Assembly: GCF_039539345.1 (NCBI RefSeq)
Contig: NZ_BAABCY010000086.1
Location: 115,164-179,163, forward strand
Reading direction: 5' to 3'
Length of the DNA stretch: 64,000 nucleotides
From: Snuella lapsa
Lineage (GTDB): Bacteria > Bacteroidota > Bacteroidia > Flavobacteriales > Flavobacteriaceae
The notes under the pieces were generated by a model that was not told the DNA's origin, searched no databases, and saw nothing but the letters and a program-made list of their open reading frames with translations. Positions 34,629-44,400 of the stretch are shown piece by piece. The first letter of the stretch is position 1. The number at the start of each line of letters is the position of its first letter. The translations under genes were made by a program, and so were the position numbers.

Positions 34629-35579
34629 CTACTTTTTTACCAGTCCTAACTCGACAAGGCGTTCATTTAAAAATTCTCCAGCCGTAATGTCCTCAAACTG
34701 TTTCGGGTTATCGTTATTTATGCAAACCTTTAAAACATCTAATTTCATATCGCTAATGGGGTGCATAAAGAATGGAATAGAATAGCGTGATGTGCTCCAT
34801 AATTCTTTTGGAGGGTTTACAACACGGTGAATAGTAGATTTTAATTTATTGTTAGTGTGCCTGGAAAGCATATCGCCAACATTAATCATTAGTTCGTCTG
34901 GTTCTGCAATGGCATCGATCCATTCGCCTTGATGGTTTTGCACTTGCAGGCCTTTCCCTTGCGCTCCCATTAACAAGGTTATTAAATTAATATCACCGTG
35001 AGCCGCAGCCCTAACGGCTCCGTCAGGTTCCTTAGCAATAGGTGGGTAATGTATGGGACGTAAAATCGAGTTGCCATTGTGTATGTAAGAATCAAAATAG
35101 GTTTCTTCCAACCCTAAGTGCAATGCTAAAGCACGCAAAACAAATTTTGCAGTTTTTTCAAGCATTTTATAGGCTTGCTTTCCCGTACTATTGAAATTGG
35201 GAAGCTCTTTAACAATTACATTGTCGGGATATTCGGTAGCAAGTACGGAATCATCTTCAACATACTGCCCAAAGTGCCAAAATTCTTTTAAATCACCTTC
35301 CTTCTTTCCTTTTGCGCTTTCTTTTCCAAAAGAAACATAACCGCGTTGTCCTCCTATACCGGGTATCTCATACTTCTGTTTTATTTCTAAAGGGAGATCA
35401 AAAAAACGTTTGACTTCTTCGTACAGGTTATTTACTAGGTCTTGGTCTAAGAAATGCCCTTTAAGGGCAACAAAACCTATTGTTTCGTAAGCCTTTCCAA
35501 TGGCGTTTACAAAGTTTTGTTTTCTGGTAGCGTCTTTAGAAGTGAAATCTTTTAAATCTACACTTGGTATGGTATACAT
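34629..35579 (-). CDS. Isopenicillin N synthase-family Fe(II) oxygenase
   Basis: 316 residues from the ATG at 35579 (MYTIPSVDL); a longer frame to 35627 adds a non-family leader that overlaps the promoter box. Double-stranded beta-helix oxygenase with HGD (HxD of AAAHGDINLITLL), the distal His in SRHTNNKLKSTIHRVVNP and an RYSIPFF R-x-S motif that binds 2-oxoglutarate. The N-terminal KAYETIGFVALKGH is typical of IPNS/2OG-type dioxygenases. Substrate unknown. First gene of the minus-strand run. Confidence 0.88.
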   Translation of the reverse strand: MYTIPSVDLKDFTSKDATRKQNFVNAIGKAYETIGFVALKGHFLDQDLVNNLYEEVKRFFDLPLEIKQKYEIPGIGGQRGYVSFGKESAKGKKEGDLKEFWHFGQYVEDDSVLATEYPDNVIVKELPNFNSTGKQAYKMLEKTAKFVLRALALHLGLEETYFDSYIHNGNSILRPIHYPPIAKEPDGAVRAAAHGDINLITLLMGAQGKGLQVQNHQGEWIDAIAEPDELMINVGDMLSRHTNNKLKSTIHRVVNPPKELWSTSRYSIPFFMHPISDMKLDVLKVCINNDNPKQFEDITAGEFLNERLVELGLVKK

Positions 35580-35608
35580 CGGGATAATTTTATGAAATAG
35601 TCGTGTTA

Positions 35609-35616
35609 CAAAGATA
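35609..35616 (-). promoter_or_regulatory. Probable -7 box (TATCTTTG) of the oxygenase operon
   Basis: Exact TAnnTTTG match on the minus strand, 29 bp upstream of the ATG at 35579. Confidence 0.5.
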
Positions 35617-35683
35617 CAAAACATCACCTAGTTTAACTGCTTCTATTTTAGGTAAATTTTATAGGCTTATTAGCTTTTTATGG

Positions 35684-35705
35684 TATATTTGATTAAGTCA
35701 AATAT
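35684..35705 (+). promoter_or_regulatory. -7 box embedded in an operator-like dyad
   Basis: ATATTTGA (35685-35692) and TCAAATAT (35698-35705) form a perfect 8-bp inverted repeat with a 5-bp centre. The left arm overlaps the -7 box TATATTTG (35684-35691), 22 bp before the E1 ATG. A protein bound here would block the promoter. Confidence 0.5.
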
Positions 35706-35713
35706 TAAAATTT

Positions 35714-37717
35714 ATGAGTCAAACATCCTCATCAACTCGTATGCAATACAATATTAAAAATCTAGAAACTAACACATTAATTATGCTCTACAAGAACATG
35801 GTTAAGCCTAGGTTAATAGAGGAAAAAATGCTCATTCTGTTACGTCAGGGAAAAATAAGTAAATGGTTTTCGGGCATAGGGCAGGAGGCCATTGCTATTG
35901 GTGTAACAATGGCTATGAACAAGGACGAATATATTTTACCGATGCACCGTAATTTGGGTGTGTTTACCAGTAGAGGGATTCCACTACATAGACTGTTTGC
36001 GCAATGGCAAGGGAAAGCATCAGGTTTTACAAAAGGCAGGGACCGTTCTTTTCATTTTGGAACTCGAGAATATAAGATTGTAGGCATGATTTCGCATTTG
36101 GGTCCGCAACTAGGGGTTGCAGATGGTATTGCCCTAGCGTCGAAATTAAAAAAGGAACATAAGGTTACGGCTGTATTTACTGGAGAAGGAGGGACGAGCG
36201 AAGGTGATTTTCATGAAGCACTCAACGTTGCTTCCGTATGGCAATTGCCAGTTCTATTTTGTGTCGAGAATAATGGTTATGGACTTTCAACGCCAACTAG
36301 CGAACAATACAATTGTAAGGATATAGCAGATCGCGGATTGGGGTATGGAATGGAGTCTCATATTATCGATGGCAACAACATTTTGGAAGTTTACAGTAAG
36401 GTTAAAAAATTAACCGAAAGTATGAGGGTCAACCCGAGACCTGTATTACTCGAATTTAAAACCTTTAGAATGCGGGGGCATGAAGAAGCTAGTGGTACTA
36501 AATACGTACCACAGGATTTAATGGACTTATGGGCAAAGAAAGATCCTGTTATTAATTTCCAGTTATTTTTAAAGGAAAATGGCCTTTTAACCGATGAAGA
36601 GGAAGCCGATATCAAACAAAATATTACTAACGAAATTAATTTGCATTTAACACAAGCCTTTGAAGAAGATGATATCGCACCAGATGGAAGTATTGAATTA
36701 AATGATGTTTACAAAGACTTTGAATACGAAAACATTACCCCCTCAAGCGATTCTAAAGACATGCGTTTTGTAGATGCCATTTCCGAAGGTTTAAAACAAA
36801 GTATGGAACGTCATGACACCCTAGTGATTATGGGACAGGACATAGCCGAATACGGTGGTGTGTTTAAAATTACTGAGGGCTTTATTGAGCTGTTTGGAAA
36901 AGAGCGCATACGAAACACCCCTATATGTGAATCGGCCATAGTAGAAGTGGGTATGGGATTGTCTATAGCAGGGATAAAAAGTGTTGTAGAAATGCAATTT
37001 GCCGATTTTGTAAGCTCTGGATTTAACCCTGTAGTCAATTATTTAGCAAAATCACATTACAGGTGGGAACAATCAGCAGATGTTGTCTTAAGGATGCCTT
37101 GTGGTGGGGGTGTAGCTGCAGGCCCTTTTCATTCGCAAACTAATGAAGCCTGGTTTACTAAAACACCCGGTTTAAAAGTTGTCTACCCTGCATTTTCGTA
37201 TGATGCCAAAGGTTTACTGGCTACAGCTATCAACGACCCTAATCCTGTACTTTTCTTTGAACATAAAGGATTGTACAGAAGCATTCGGCAAGAAGTCCCA
37301 AGCGATTACTACACGTTGCCCTTTGGCAAAGCGTCGCTCATAAAAACTGGAACAGAAATAACCATTATAAGCTATGGTTCTGGAGTACACTGGGCTTTGG
37401 AGGTTTTGGAAAAAAACACAACCATTCAAGCCGACCTTATCGATTTGAGGACCTTACAGCCATTAGACACACAAACCATCTATGATTCCGTAAAGAAAAC
37501 GGGAAAAGCAATTATTTTACAAGAAGATTCTCTTTTTGGAGGTATAGCAAGTGATGTTTCGGCCTTGATTGTGGAGCATTGCTTTGAATATTTAGATGCT
37601 CCGGTAAGACGTGTTGCAAGTATGGAAACCCCCATTCCGTTTGCTAAACAATTAGAAGCTCAATACTTGGCAAAAGATAGATTTGAAACAGCTCTGCTAG
37701 CTCTCATTGCATACTAA
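35714..37717 (+). CDS. 2-oxoisovalerate-type dehydrogenase E1, alpha-beta fusion
   Basis: 667 residues. TPP-dependent E1 subunits fused: alpha part about 1-330 with the TPP motif GEGGTSEGDFHEALNVASVW...VENN (about 156-187) and SRDR-type phosphorylation-loop region; beta part about 345-667 with GQDIAEYGGVF, NTPICESAIVEVGMGL, and ETPIPFAKQLE. Decarboxylates branched-chain 2-oxoacids and transfers the acyl group to E2 lipoate. No E2 or E3 gene is adjacent, so these must be encoded elsewhere. Possibly controlled through the dyad overlapping its promoter. Confidence 0.92.
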   Translation: MSQTSSSTRMQYNIKNLETNTLIMLYKNMVKPRLIEEKMLILLRQGKISKWFSGIGQEAIAIGVTMAMNKDEYILPMHRNLGVFTSRGIPLHRLFAQWQGKASGFTKGRDRSFHFGTREYKIVGMISHLGPQLGVADGIALASKLKKEHKVTAVFTGEGGTSEGDFHEALNVASVWQLPVLFCVENNGYGLSTPTSEQYNCKDIADRGLGYGMESHIIDGNNILEVYSKVKKLTESMRVNPRPVLLEFKTFRMRGHEEASGTKYVPQDLMDLWAKKDPVINFQLFLKENGLLTDEEEADIKQNITNEINLHLTQAFEEDDIAPDGSIELNDVYKDFEYENITPSSDSKDMRFVDAISEGLKQSMERHDTLVIMGQDIAEYGGVFKITEGFIELFGKERIRNTPICESAIVEVGMGLSIAGIKSVVEMQFADFVSSGFNPVVNYLAKSHYRWEQSADVVLRMPCGGGVAAGPFHSQTNEAWFTKTPGLKVVYPAFSYDAKGLLATAINDPNPVLFFEHKGLYRSIRQEVPSDYYTLPFGKASLIKTGTEITIISYGSGVHWALEVLEKNTTIQADLIDLRTLQPLDTQTIYDSVKKTGKAIILQEDSLFGGIASDVSALIVEHCFEYLDAPVRRVASMETPIPFAKQLEAQYLAKDRFETALLALIAY

Positions 37718-37806
37718 AGAAAAATACAGCTAATAAGCATACCTAATCTCTGATTTTGGATCACTTTTATTTCAGTTTATAGAACTGCCGAAAATAAAAT
37801 GTTTTG

Positions 37807-38364
37807 TTATTTTACTTCAGCTTCAGACAAAATAAAGGGGTAAGCAGCCCTGACTCTTTCTAATTCAATTTTCGATAGATTATTAGGGGATTTTTTAAGT
37901 ACGTTCTTGCAAAATGTATTTCTAAGCTCTAAATAGGCCTTGGTTAACGCATCTTGTACTTCAACAAATTTTTGATAAGAAGTTTGTCTGCTACTTTGCA
38001 AAGAAATTACTGCCTTATTAGGGTTAGAAGAACTTTCGGGAGACCTTTCGCCGTTGCAATATTCACAACTTCCATCACCATTATTATCGATAAACACTTT
38101 TACGATTTCTTTTAATTCCGTAGTAGTAATCAATTCATTTTCAACCATAATCTCATCATTGTCATTAATGAGAATACGTAAAATGTCACGCTCGTTTATT
38201 GATGTTTCACAAATTGTACCTGGCGGACATTCCTTTGGAAGTTTTCTGTTAATTCCTGCGTCTGTAGAAATAGTAGCAGTAACCAGAAAGAAAATGAGTA
38301 ATAAAAATGCAATATCCGCCATGGAACCTGCATTTACTTCGGGCATTAATTTTGGACGTTTCAT
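37807..38364 (-). CDS. exbD: ExbD-type biopolymer transport protein (orphan)
   Basis: 185 residues from the ATG at 38364 (MKRPKLMPEVNAGSMADIAF). A single transmembrane helix, SMADIAFLLLIFFLVTATI, carries the essential Asp of ExbD/TolR proteins that transmit proton motive force to TonB. The periplasmic part contains CPPGTIC and CEYCNGE pairs typical of Bacteroidota ExbD. No exbB or tonB is nearby, so it must work with partners encoded elsewhere or is a paralogue. A longer start at 38397 lacks conserved content. Confidence 0.9.
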   Translation of the reverse strand: MKRPKLMPEVNAGSMADIAFLLLIFFLVTATISTDAGINRKLPKECPPGTICETSINERDILRILINDNDEIMVENELITTTELKEIVKVFIDNNGDGSCEYCNGERSPESSSNPNKAVISLQSSRQTSYQKFVEVQDALTKAYLELRNTFCKNVLKKSPNNLSKIELERVRAAYPFILSEAEVK

Positions 38365-38536
38365 GTGTTTATTATTATTGTTATCCAATGTCCACATGCA
38401 ACCTTTAGATATTAAAATAATTGTTCTTTGATGAGTTTAAAGATTAATTTAATCATACTGGTTTCATTTTACAATGGATCTATTTGTTAATGTAAGCTAT
38501 ATACCACAAAAACAATACCATAAACCACTTCAAAGA

Positions 38537-38671
38537 TTAATGCGCATAGCGTTTGCTTCCTTTCCCAACAACATCGTTCATAGACTTAAAAGAAATGTTA
38601 CGCCCATTAAACAACACGTTTCCATGCGTTACAGAGTCCAAATGTTTGTATGCTTTAATTAGTGTTTTCAT
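38537..38671 (-). CDS. Possible small basic protein (44 aa)
   Basis: Minus-strand ORF starting MKTLIKAYKHLDSV and ending GKGSKRYAH. Basic, no membrane segment. It has no clear promoter box, but a CGCTAC/GTAGCG hairpin lies just upstream (38709-38726). The region is otherwise empty, and the composition is plausible for a small protein. Not recognised; could be chance. Confidence 0.35.
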   Translation of the reverse strand: MKTLIKAYKHLDSVTHGNVLFNGRNISFKSMNDVVGKGSKRYAH

Positions 38672-39055
38672 TGTCTTATAAATATGTAATGTACTTAATT
38701 TAAGAAGACGCTACTTATCTGTAGCGCCTTTTATTGTTCCAACTGTAACTTTTAGTATTGCTTAAAGTGTTTGAAATCTGATTGTTGTTTAATGTTCTCA
38801 TGGTTTTTATATTTTATTTGTTATACTTAGTTGACGACCTAAAAACCATTTTGTTACAGTACTATGCATAACACAATAGTAAATTAACATATTTTAACTA
38901 TTTTTAAGGTATGAAGCCGAGGTAATTCAACTGAATTTTTGACTGAATTGTTTGTTAGGAATGGTTTTTGCTTAAGACCAATTGAGTTAGATAAATTGAT
39001 ATTTCAGTTATCTTACATATAAATGAAGTATGAATATGACATGTGCACAATTAAA
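38672..39055. other. 384-bp non-coding region
   Basis: Contains the hairpin CGCTAC (38709-38714) / GTAGCG (38721-38726) followed on the plus strand by CCTTTTATT. Otherwise AT-rich sequence without a supported ORF or an exact TAnnTTTG box. Confidence 0.5.
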
Positions 39056-39742
39056 ATGAAACTGATAAAATTATATTTTCTATTTTTTTGTTTCTTGATT
39101 TTTTCATTATCAGCTTTTTCACAAATTGATAATCAAAAAAAATCAATAAGTATTCCTGCTGTAAAAAGCGAAAAAGACTCTGCAAGTATTACTGCATTAA
39201 AGCCAATATCACCATTTGATAACAAAAGTCAGGCTAACGGATTAAATGCTCCCAAATTGTCTACAAATATAGAGATCCCTAAAAAGGAGTTTTCCATGTT
39301 TGGTGAGAAATTCGGTAATCCAGGTGAACTATATACAAAACAAGTGAATAAAAATTTGGCAAATGTAAAATTGTCTCCCGAAGAGGTAGAACAATTAAAT
39401 GGCAGTAAAACAGATCAGTATTTTGGTGATTTTAAAAGCAATGCCAAATACGTAAAAGTCGTTTATCGTGACCACGGCTATGTAGATGGAGACATCATTC
39501 AAGTGTTAGTGAACGACGATGTTATTCATGCGCGAGTATTTTTATCTGGTGGCTTTAAAGGCTTTAAGCTTGATTTGCAACCAGGTTTTAATAAAATTGA
39601 TTTCCTGGCTTTAAACCAAGGAGAATCTGGCCCTAACACTGCTGAATTTAAAGTGGTTGATGATACTGGCAAATTGGTTTCTTCTAACCGTTGGAACCTA
39701 GCTACCGGCGTTAAAGCAACCGTAATTATTGTAAAGGAGTAA
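39056..39742 (+). CDS. Secreted protein of unknown function
   Basis: 228 residues from the ATG at 39056 (MKLIKLYFLFF), chosen because it begins directly at a signal peptide (cleavage probably after AFS); the ATG at 39023 adds 11 residues. A linker rich in Lys/Ser/Pro is followed by a beta-rich C-terminal domain (KYVKVVYRDHGYVDGDIIQVLVNDDVIHARVFLSGGFKGFKLDLQPGFNKIDFLALNQGESGPNTAEF). Probably periplasmic or surface. Family not known to me. Confidence 0.75.
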   Translation: MKLIKLYFLFFCFLIFSLSAFSQIDNQKKSISIPAVKSEKDSASITALKPISPFDNKSQANGLNAPKLSTNIEIPKKEFSMFGEKFGNPGELYTKQVNKNLANVKLSPEEVEQLNGSKTDQYFGDFKSNAKYVKVVYRDHGYVDGDIIQVLVNDDVIHARVFLSGGFKGFKLDLQPGFNKIDFLALNQGESGPNTAEFKVVDDTGKLVSSNRWNLATGVKATVIIVKE

Positions 39743-39751
39743 TTCTTTACA

Positions 39752-40768
39752 TTAATTCATTACAATTTCATCAATTAATTTAAGGGTTTCCTCAGAGAAG
39801 TTTAAATTATTTAAAGCCTCTACGTTTTCTTTTAACTGTTTGGTTGAACTTGCTCCTATAAGTACCGAGGCAACTTGTGGCTGTCTTAAAATCCACGCAA
39901 TTGCCATTTGCGATAGTTTTTGTCCGCGTTCCTGAGCTATAGCCGCCAAAAGTTGTACCTTTTCAATATTACTTTTTACTGTATCTACATTTAAATGTGT
40001 AAAATCCTTTGCTGCTCTTGAACTTTCGGGGACACCTTTTAAATATTTATCGGTAAGCATTCCTTGTGCCAATGGAGAAAAAGCTATGCATCCAGTACCT
40101 ATTTCTTTTAAGGTGTCCAACAATCCATTTTCAACCCAACGATCAAACATAGAATAACGTGCCTGATGTAAAATAAAGGGCACTTTTAATTCCTTCAATA
40201 AACTGGCTGCTTCTTTGGTTTCTTTTGGTTGGTAATTAGATATCCCTACATATAGGGCTTTACCTTGCCTTACAATATCGGACAGAGCCACCATCGTTTC
40301 TTCCAATGGCGTACTAGGATCTGGTCTGTGATGGTAAAAAATATCAACGTATTCTAAGTTCATACGCTTTAAACTTTGATCAATACTGGCTGTCAGGTAC
40401 TTTCTAGACCCCCAATTGCCATAAGGTCCCGGCCACATATCGTAACCTGCTTTACTAGCTATAAACAATTCATCCCTATAAGGTTTAAAATCTTTGTTGA
40501 ATATGGTTCCAAAGTTTTCCTCGGCCGAACCATAAGGAGGTCCATAATTATTAGCCAAGTCAAAATGTGTAATCCCTAAATCGAAAGCACAACGTAGTAT
40601 GTCCCTGCCATTTTGAATACTATCAACATAGCCAAAGTTATGCCAAAGCCCTAATGAAATAGCGGGTAAGAGCACTCCACTATCACCCGATCGGTTATAG
40701 CGCATTTGATGATAGCGACCTTCTAATGGTTGGTAATTCTTTATTTGCGATTTATCATTGATATCCAT
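39752..40768 (-). CDS. gpr: Aldo/keto reductase, L-glyceraldehyde 3-phosphate reductase-like (YghZ)
   Basis: 338 residues. Close in layout to E. coli YghZ/Gpr: LPAISLGLWHNFGYVDS, FDLANNYGPPYGSAEENFG (catalytic Tyr), ASKAGYDMWPGPYGNWGSRKYL (catalytic Lys), SLKRMNLEYVDIFYHHRPD, CIAFSPLAQGMLTDKYL and SVLIGASSTKQLKENVEALN (NADPH binding). YghZ-type enzymes reduce toxic L-glyceraldehyde-3-phosphate and methylglyoxal. Single gene. Confidence 0.9.
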   Translation of the reverse strand: MDINDKSQIKNYQPLEGRYHQMRYNRSGDSGVLLPAISLGLWHNFGYVDSIQNGRDILRCAFDLGITHFDLANNYGPPYGSAEENFGTIFNKDFKPYRDELFIASKAGYDMWPGPYGNWGSRKYLTASIDQSLKRMNLEYVDIFYHHRPDPSTPLEETMVALSDIVRQGKALYVGISNYQPKETKEAASLLKELKVPFILHQARYSMFDRWVENGLLDTLKEIGTGCIAFSPLAQGMLTDKYLKGVPESSRAAKDFTHLNVDTVKSNIEKVQLLAAIAQERGQKLSQMAIAWILRQPQVASVLIGASSTKQLKENVEALNNLNFSEETLKLIDEIVMN

Positions 40769-40871
40769 GATGCTGTAACTGAAAAATTTGAAAGGTAAAA
40801 ATATAGCTTATTTACTAAAATTAACTTAAACTATTTAAGGTTTTTAAAATAATAGCTAAATTAGCTCCCAA

Positions 40872-41258
40872 ATGACAAAACTTGCATCCATATTGTGCTC
40901 TTGTTTAATACTTGTGCAGAGTCTTAACATAAGTTTAGAAGATTTCTCTAAGCTGGACGTACTATTGGAATTGGCAGCATTCCATGAGGAAAACTACGGG
41001 TGTACTTTTTTAGATTTTTTAGAAGAAAATTATGGTGACGAAGAGTGTTCGCATACCGACAATCACCATGATCATGATGATTTACCTTTTAAGCACGACC
41101 ATAAATCCTGTCAGCACTTAGCAATTAACTTTACGATTAATTCTGCCAATTTTGAAATTGGTTACGAGGCGTTTATAGAAATTCCCTGTAACTTTTTTTA
41201 TAAAGACTCCTATTCGTTATTCGAGCACCCACCTATTTTTCAGCCTCCCCGAGCTTAA
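40872..41258 (+). CDS. Histidine-rich secreted protein upstream of metal efflux genes
   Basis: 128 residues. A hydrophobic N-terminus (LASILCSCLILVQSLN) suggests secretion. The middle carries a metal-binding-type cluster, HTDNHHDHDD and HDHKSCQH, with several Cys and acidic residues around it. Lies 241 bp before the CusA-like gene on the same strand. Likely a periplasmic metal-binding or sensing accessory of the efflux system; this is inference from composition and position. Confidence 0.7.
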   Translation: MTKLASILCSCLILVQSLNISLEDFSKLDVLLELAAFHEENYGCTFLDFLEENYGDEECSHTDNHHDHDDLPFKHDHKSCQHLAINFTINSANFEIGYEAFIEIPCNFFYKDSYSLFEHPPIFQPPRA

Positions 41259-41328
41259 TTCAATCACACATCGCTTCATTTCAGACAAAGACTGAATTGT
41301 TGCACACATTCTAAATTTTACAATTAAT

Positions 41329-41345
41329 ACCGGTTAATTAACGGT
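41329..41345. promoter_or_regulatory. Near-palindrome upstream of the RND gene
   Basis: ACCGGTTAATTAACGGT is palindromic except for one extra base. Sits 155 bp before the RND start; possible operator for a metal-responsive regulator. Confidence 0.3.
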
Positions 41346-41499
41346 GAATTTTCGACTAAAAAACTTCTCGGTACAAAATTCTCCCAGAATTTTTTACTTA
41401 AAGTGATATCTCGAGACTTAAACAAGATTCACACTGATTAGATAGAATTTAGATGTGTAAAAAAGACACATTTTTTAATTGAATTAAAAACTTAAATTA

Positions 41500-44400
41500 A
41501 TGATTAATAAACTTATTGAGTTTTCAATCAATAACAAGTTTGTTATTGCGTTGTTCACTTTAGCATTAGTAATTGGTGGTATTTATAGTGTTAAACAAGT
41601 TCCTATTGACGCTGTTCCTGATATAACCAATAATCAAGTACAAATTATAACCCAAGCTCCCAATTTGGGAACTGAAGATATTGAACAATTTGTAACATAT
41701 CCGATAGAGGTAGCTGTTGCAAATTTACCTGAAGTTACCGAAATACGTTCTGTTTCACGTTTTGGACTTTCAGTTGTTACCATCGTTTTTAGTGACGATC
41801 TGGACACCTATTTACCTAGGCAGTTGGTGTCTGAAAAACTAAGTGAGATTAAGGCCAATATTCCTGAAGGCTTTGGAGAACCCTTTATGGGGCCTATATC
41901 AACCGGTTTAGGGGAAATTTATCAATATACCTTAGAAGTAGCTCCCGAGTTTAAAGACCAATACAGTACAACGGACTTGCGTACCATACAAGACTGGATT
42001 ATTCGCAGGCAAATGGCAATGGTTCCAGGCGTTGTAGAAGTCAATGCTTTTGGAGGTGCTATAAAACAGTACGAGGTCACCATCGATCCCAATGAGCTTA
42101 AAGCGATCAATTTGTCCATAAGCGACGTTTACCAAGCACTCGAAAACAACAATCAAAATACAGGTGGTGCCTATATCGAAAAGAACCATCAAGCCAATTT
42201 TATAAGGGGAGAAGGTTTAGCACGTACCATAGAAGACATCAAGGATATTGTCATTACCAACAAAAGTGGTATTCCTATTCGCATTAAAGATATAGGAACC
42301 GTTAAGTTTGGAAGTGCCATACGGTACGGTGCCTTGACTAAGAATGGAGAGGGAGAAGCCGTAGGCGGAATGATTTTAATGTTAAAAGGTGCCAGTTCTA
42401 ATGCTGTTATTGCATCTGTAAGGACCCGCATAGACGAAATTCAAAAATCACTTCCCGATGGCGTTAGTATTAAGCCTTTTTTAGACAGAAGTACCTTAAT
42501 ATCCAGTACAACAAAAACTGTAACAAACAATCTGGTTGAAGGCGCCTTAATCGTCATCTTTATTTTAGTCTTTTTCTTAGGGAATTGGCGAGGTGGTCTT
42601 ATAGTGGCATCAACTATCCCGTTGTCACTTCTATTTGCATTTATTTTAATGCATGCATTTGATGTTTGGGCAAATTTAATGAGCCTTGGGGCCATTGATT
42701 TCGGAATCATTGTAGATGGCGCTGTAATTATTGTTGAGAGCACTGTTTTTTTTCTTTTTCAAAGAATGAAAAAAACGGGGAGTATTTCCCGAGATGCGAG
42801 AGACAAAACAACCTATACGGCAGCTTCAAAAATGATGAATACCGCTTTTTTTGGGCAATTTATTATTCTTATAGTGTTTTTACCTATTCTTGCCCTAGAG
42901 GGAATTGAGGGTAAAATGTTCATTCCTATGGCATTAACTTTTAGCTTCGCTATGATTGGAGCTATGATCCTGTGCCTCACCTATGTACCAATGATTACTT
43001 CGGTCTTTTTAAAAATTCCGAATAACAAAAAGCAGTATTGGGGAGACACAATAGTACATTGGTTAGAAAGCATATACGAAAAGAGTTTAAAAATGGTGCT
43101 AAAGCGGTCTAAAATTATTGTTGTCTCGGCTATATCGCTATTTGCTATTACGATATTTGCATTTACTAAAATGGGAGGTGAATTCATACCGCAATTAGAT
43201 GAGGGTGACATAGCATTTCATGCTATTTTAAAACCAGGAAGTTCCTTGTCTGAAACCATAAAAACTACAACAAAAATTGAGAAAATAATAAAGGATAATT
43301 TCCCAGAAGCCATAGATGTTATAAGTAGAATAGGCGTTGCAGACGTGCCTACAGATCCTATGCCTATGGATATTTCTGATGTGTTTATTATACTAAAACC
43401 AATATCGGAATGGGAAAGTGCCACTTCAAAAGAAGACCTTATCACAAAAATCAAGGAAAGGCTTGAGCAGTTACCGGGCATTAATTATGAATTCACCCAA
43501 CCTATCGAAATGCGCTTTAATGAACTTATTACGGGCGTACGCGAAGATATCGCTGTAAAATTGTATGGCGACAACCTGGCCATTTTAGCCCAAAAAGCAG
43601 AAGAAATAGGTAAGCTCATTGCAAATGTAGAAGGAGTCGCCGATATGAAAGTTGAAGCTACTTCGGGGCAACCACAAATAACCATTCAGTACGATAGAAA
43701 AAAAGTAGCGCAATATGGTCTGCAAATAAACAGTTTAAACAATTTAATACAAACCGCTTTTGCTGGGGGTGTAGCAGGAACCATTTTTGAAGGAGAAAAA
43801 CGCTTCGATTTGGTTGTACGCTTAAAAGAAGAGCTTCGTCAAGATTTAAGCAGTGTTAAAAATTTATTTGTAAGCTTACCCAATGGAACACAAATTCCTT
43901 TAAAGGAAGTTGCGACCATTAGCTACAAGCCTGGCCCTATGCAAATAAGTCGCGACAATACCAACCGTCGAACTTATGTCGGTATTAATGTACGAGGACG
44001 CGATATAAAATCTTTAGTTGCTGAGATAAGGCAAAAAATAGAAACCAATATCGATTTACCTGCTGGGTACTATGTACGTTACGGTGGTGCTTTTGAGAAT
44101 TTAGAACGGGCAACGGCAAAATTGGAAACGGTAGTCCCAATTGCCCTTGGGCTCATTTTTGTACTCATCTTTTTTGCCCTAAAATCCATTAAGCAAACGG
44201 TTATGATTTATATGGCAATTCCACTGGCCACTATTGGCGGTGTGTTTTCGTTACTGCTACGAAATATGCCTTTTAGTATTTCGGCAGGAGTTGGATTTAT
44301 TGTGCTTTTTGGTGTAGCCGTTTTAAATGGTTTGGTACTTATTAGTGGATTTAATGAATTAAAAGAAGAAGGCGTGACCAATATTAATGAACGTATTCGC

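Noticed and set aside
38474..38662. 62-codon plus-strand ORF
   Set aside because: It is antisense to the 44-aa minus-strand ORF, which has the better composition; neither is certain.
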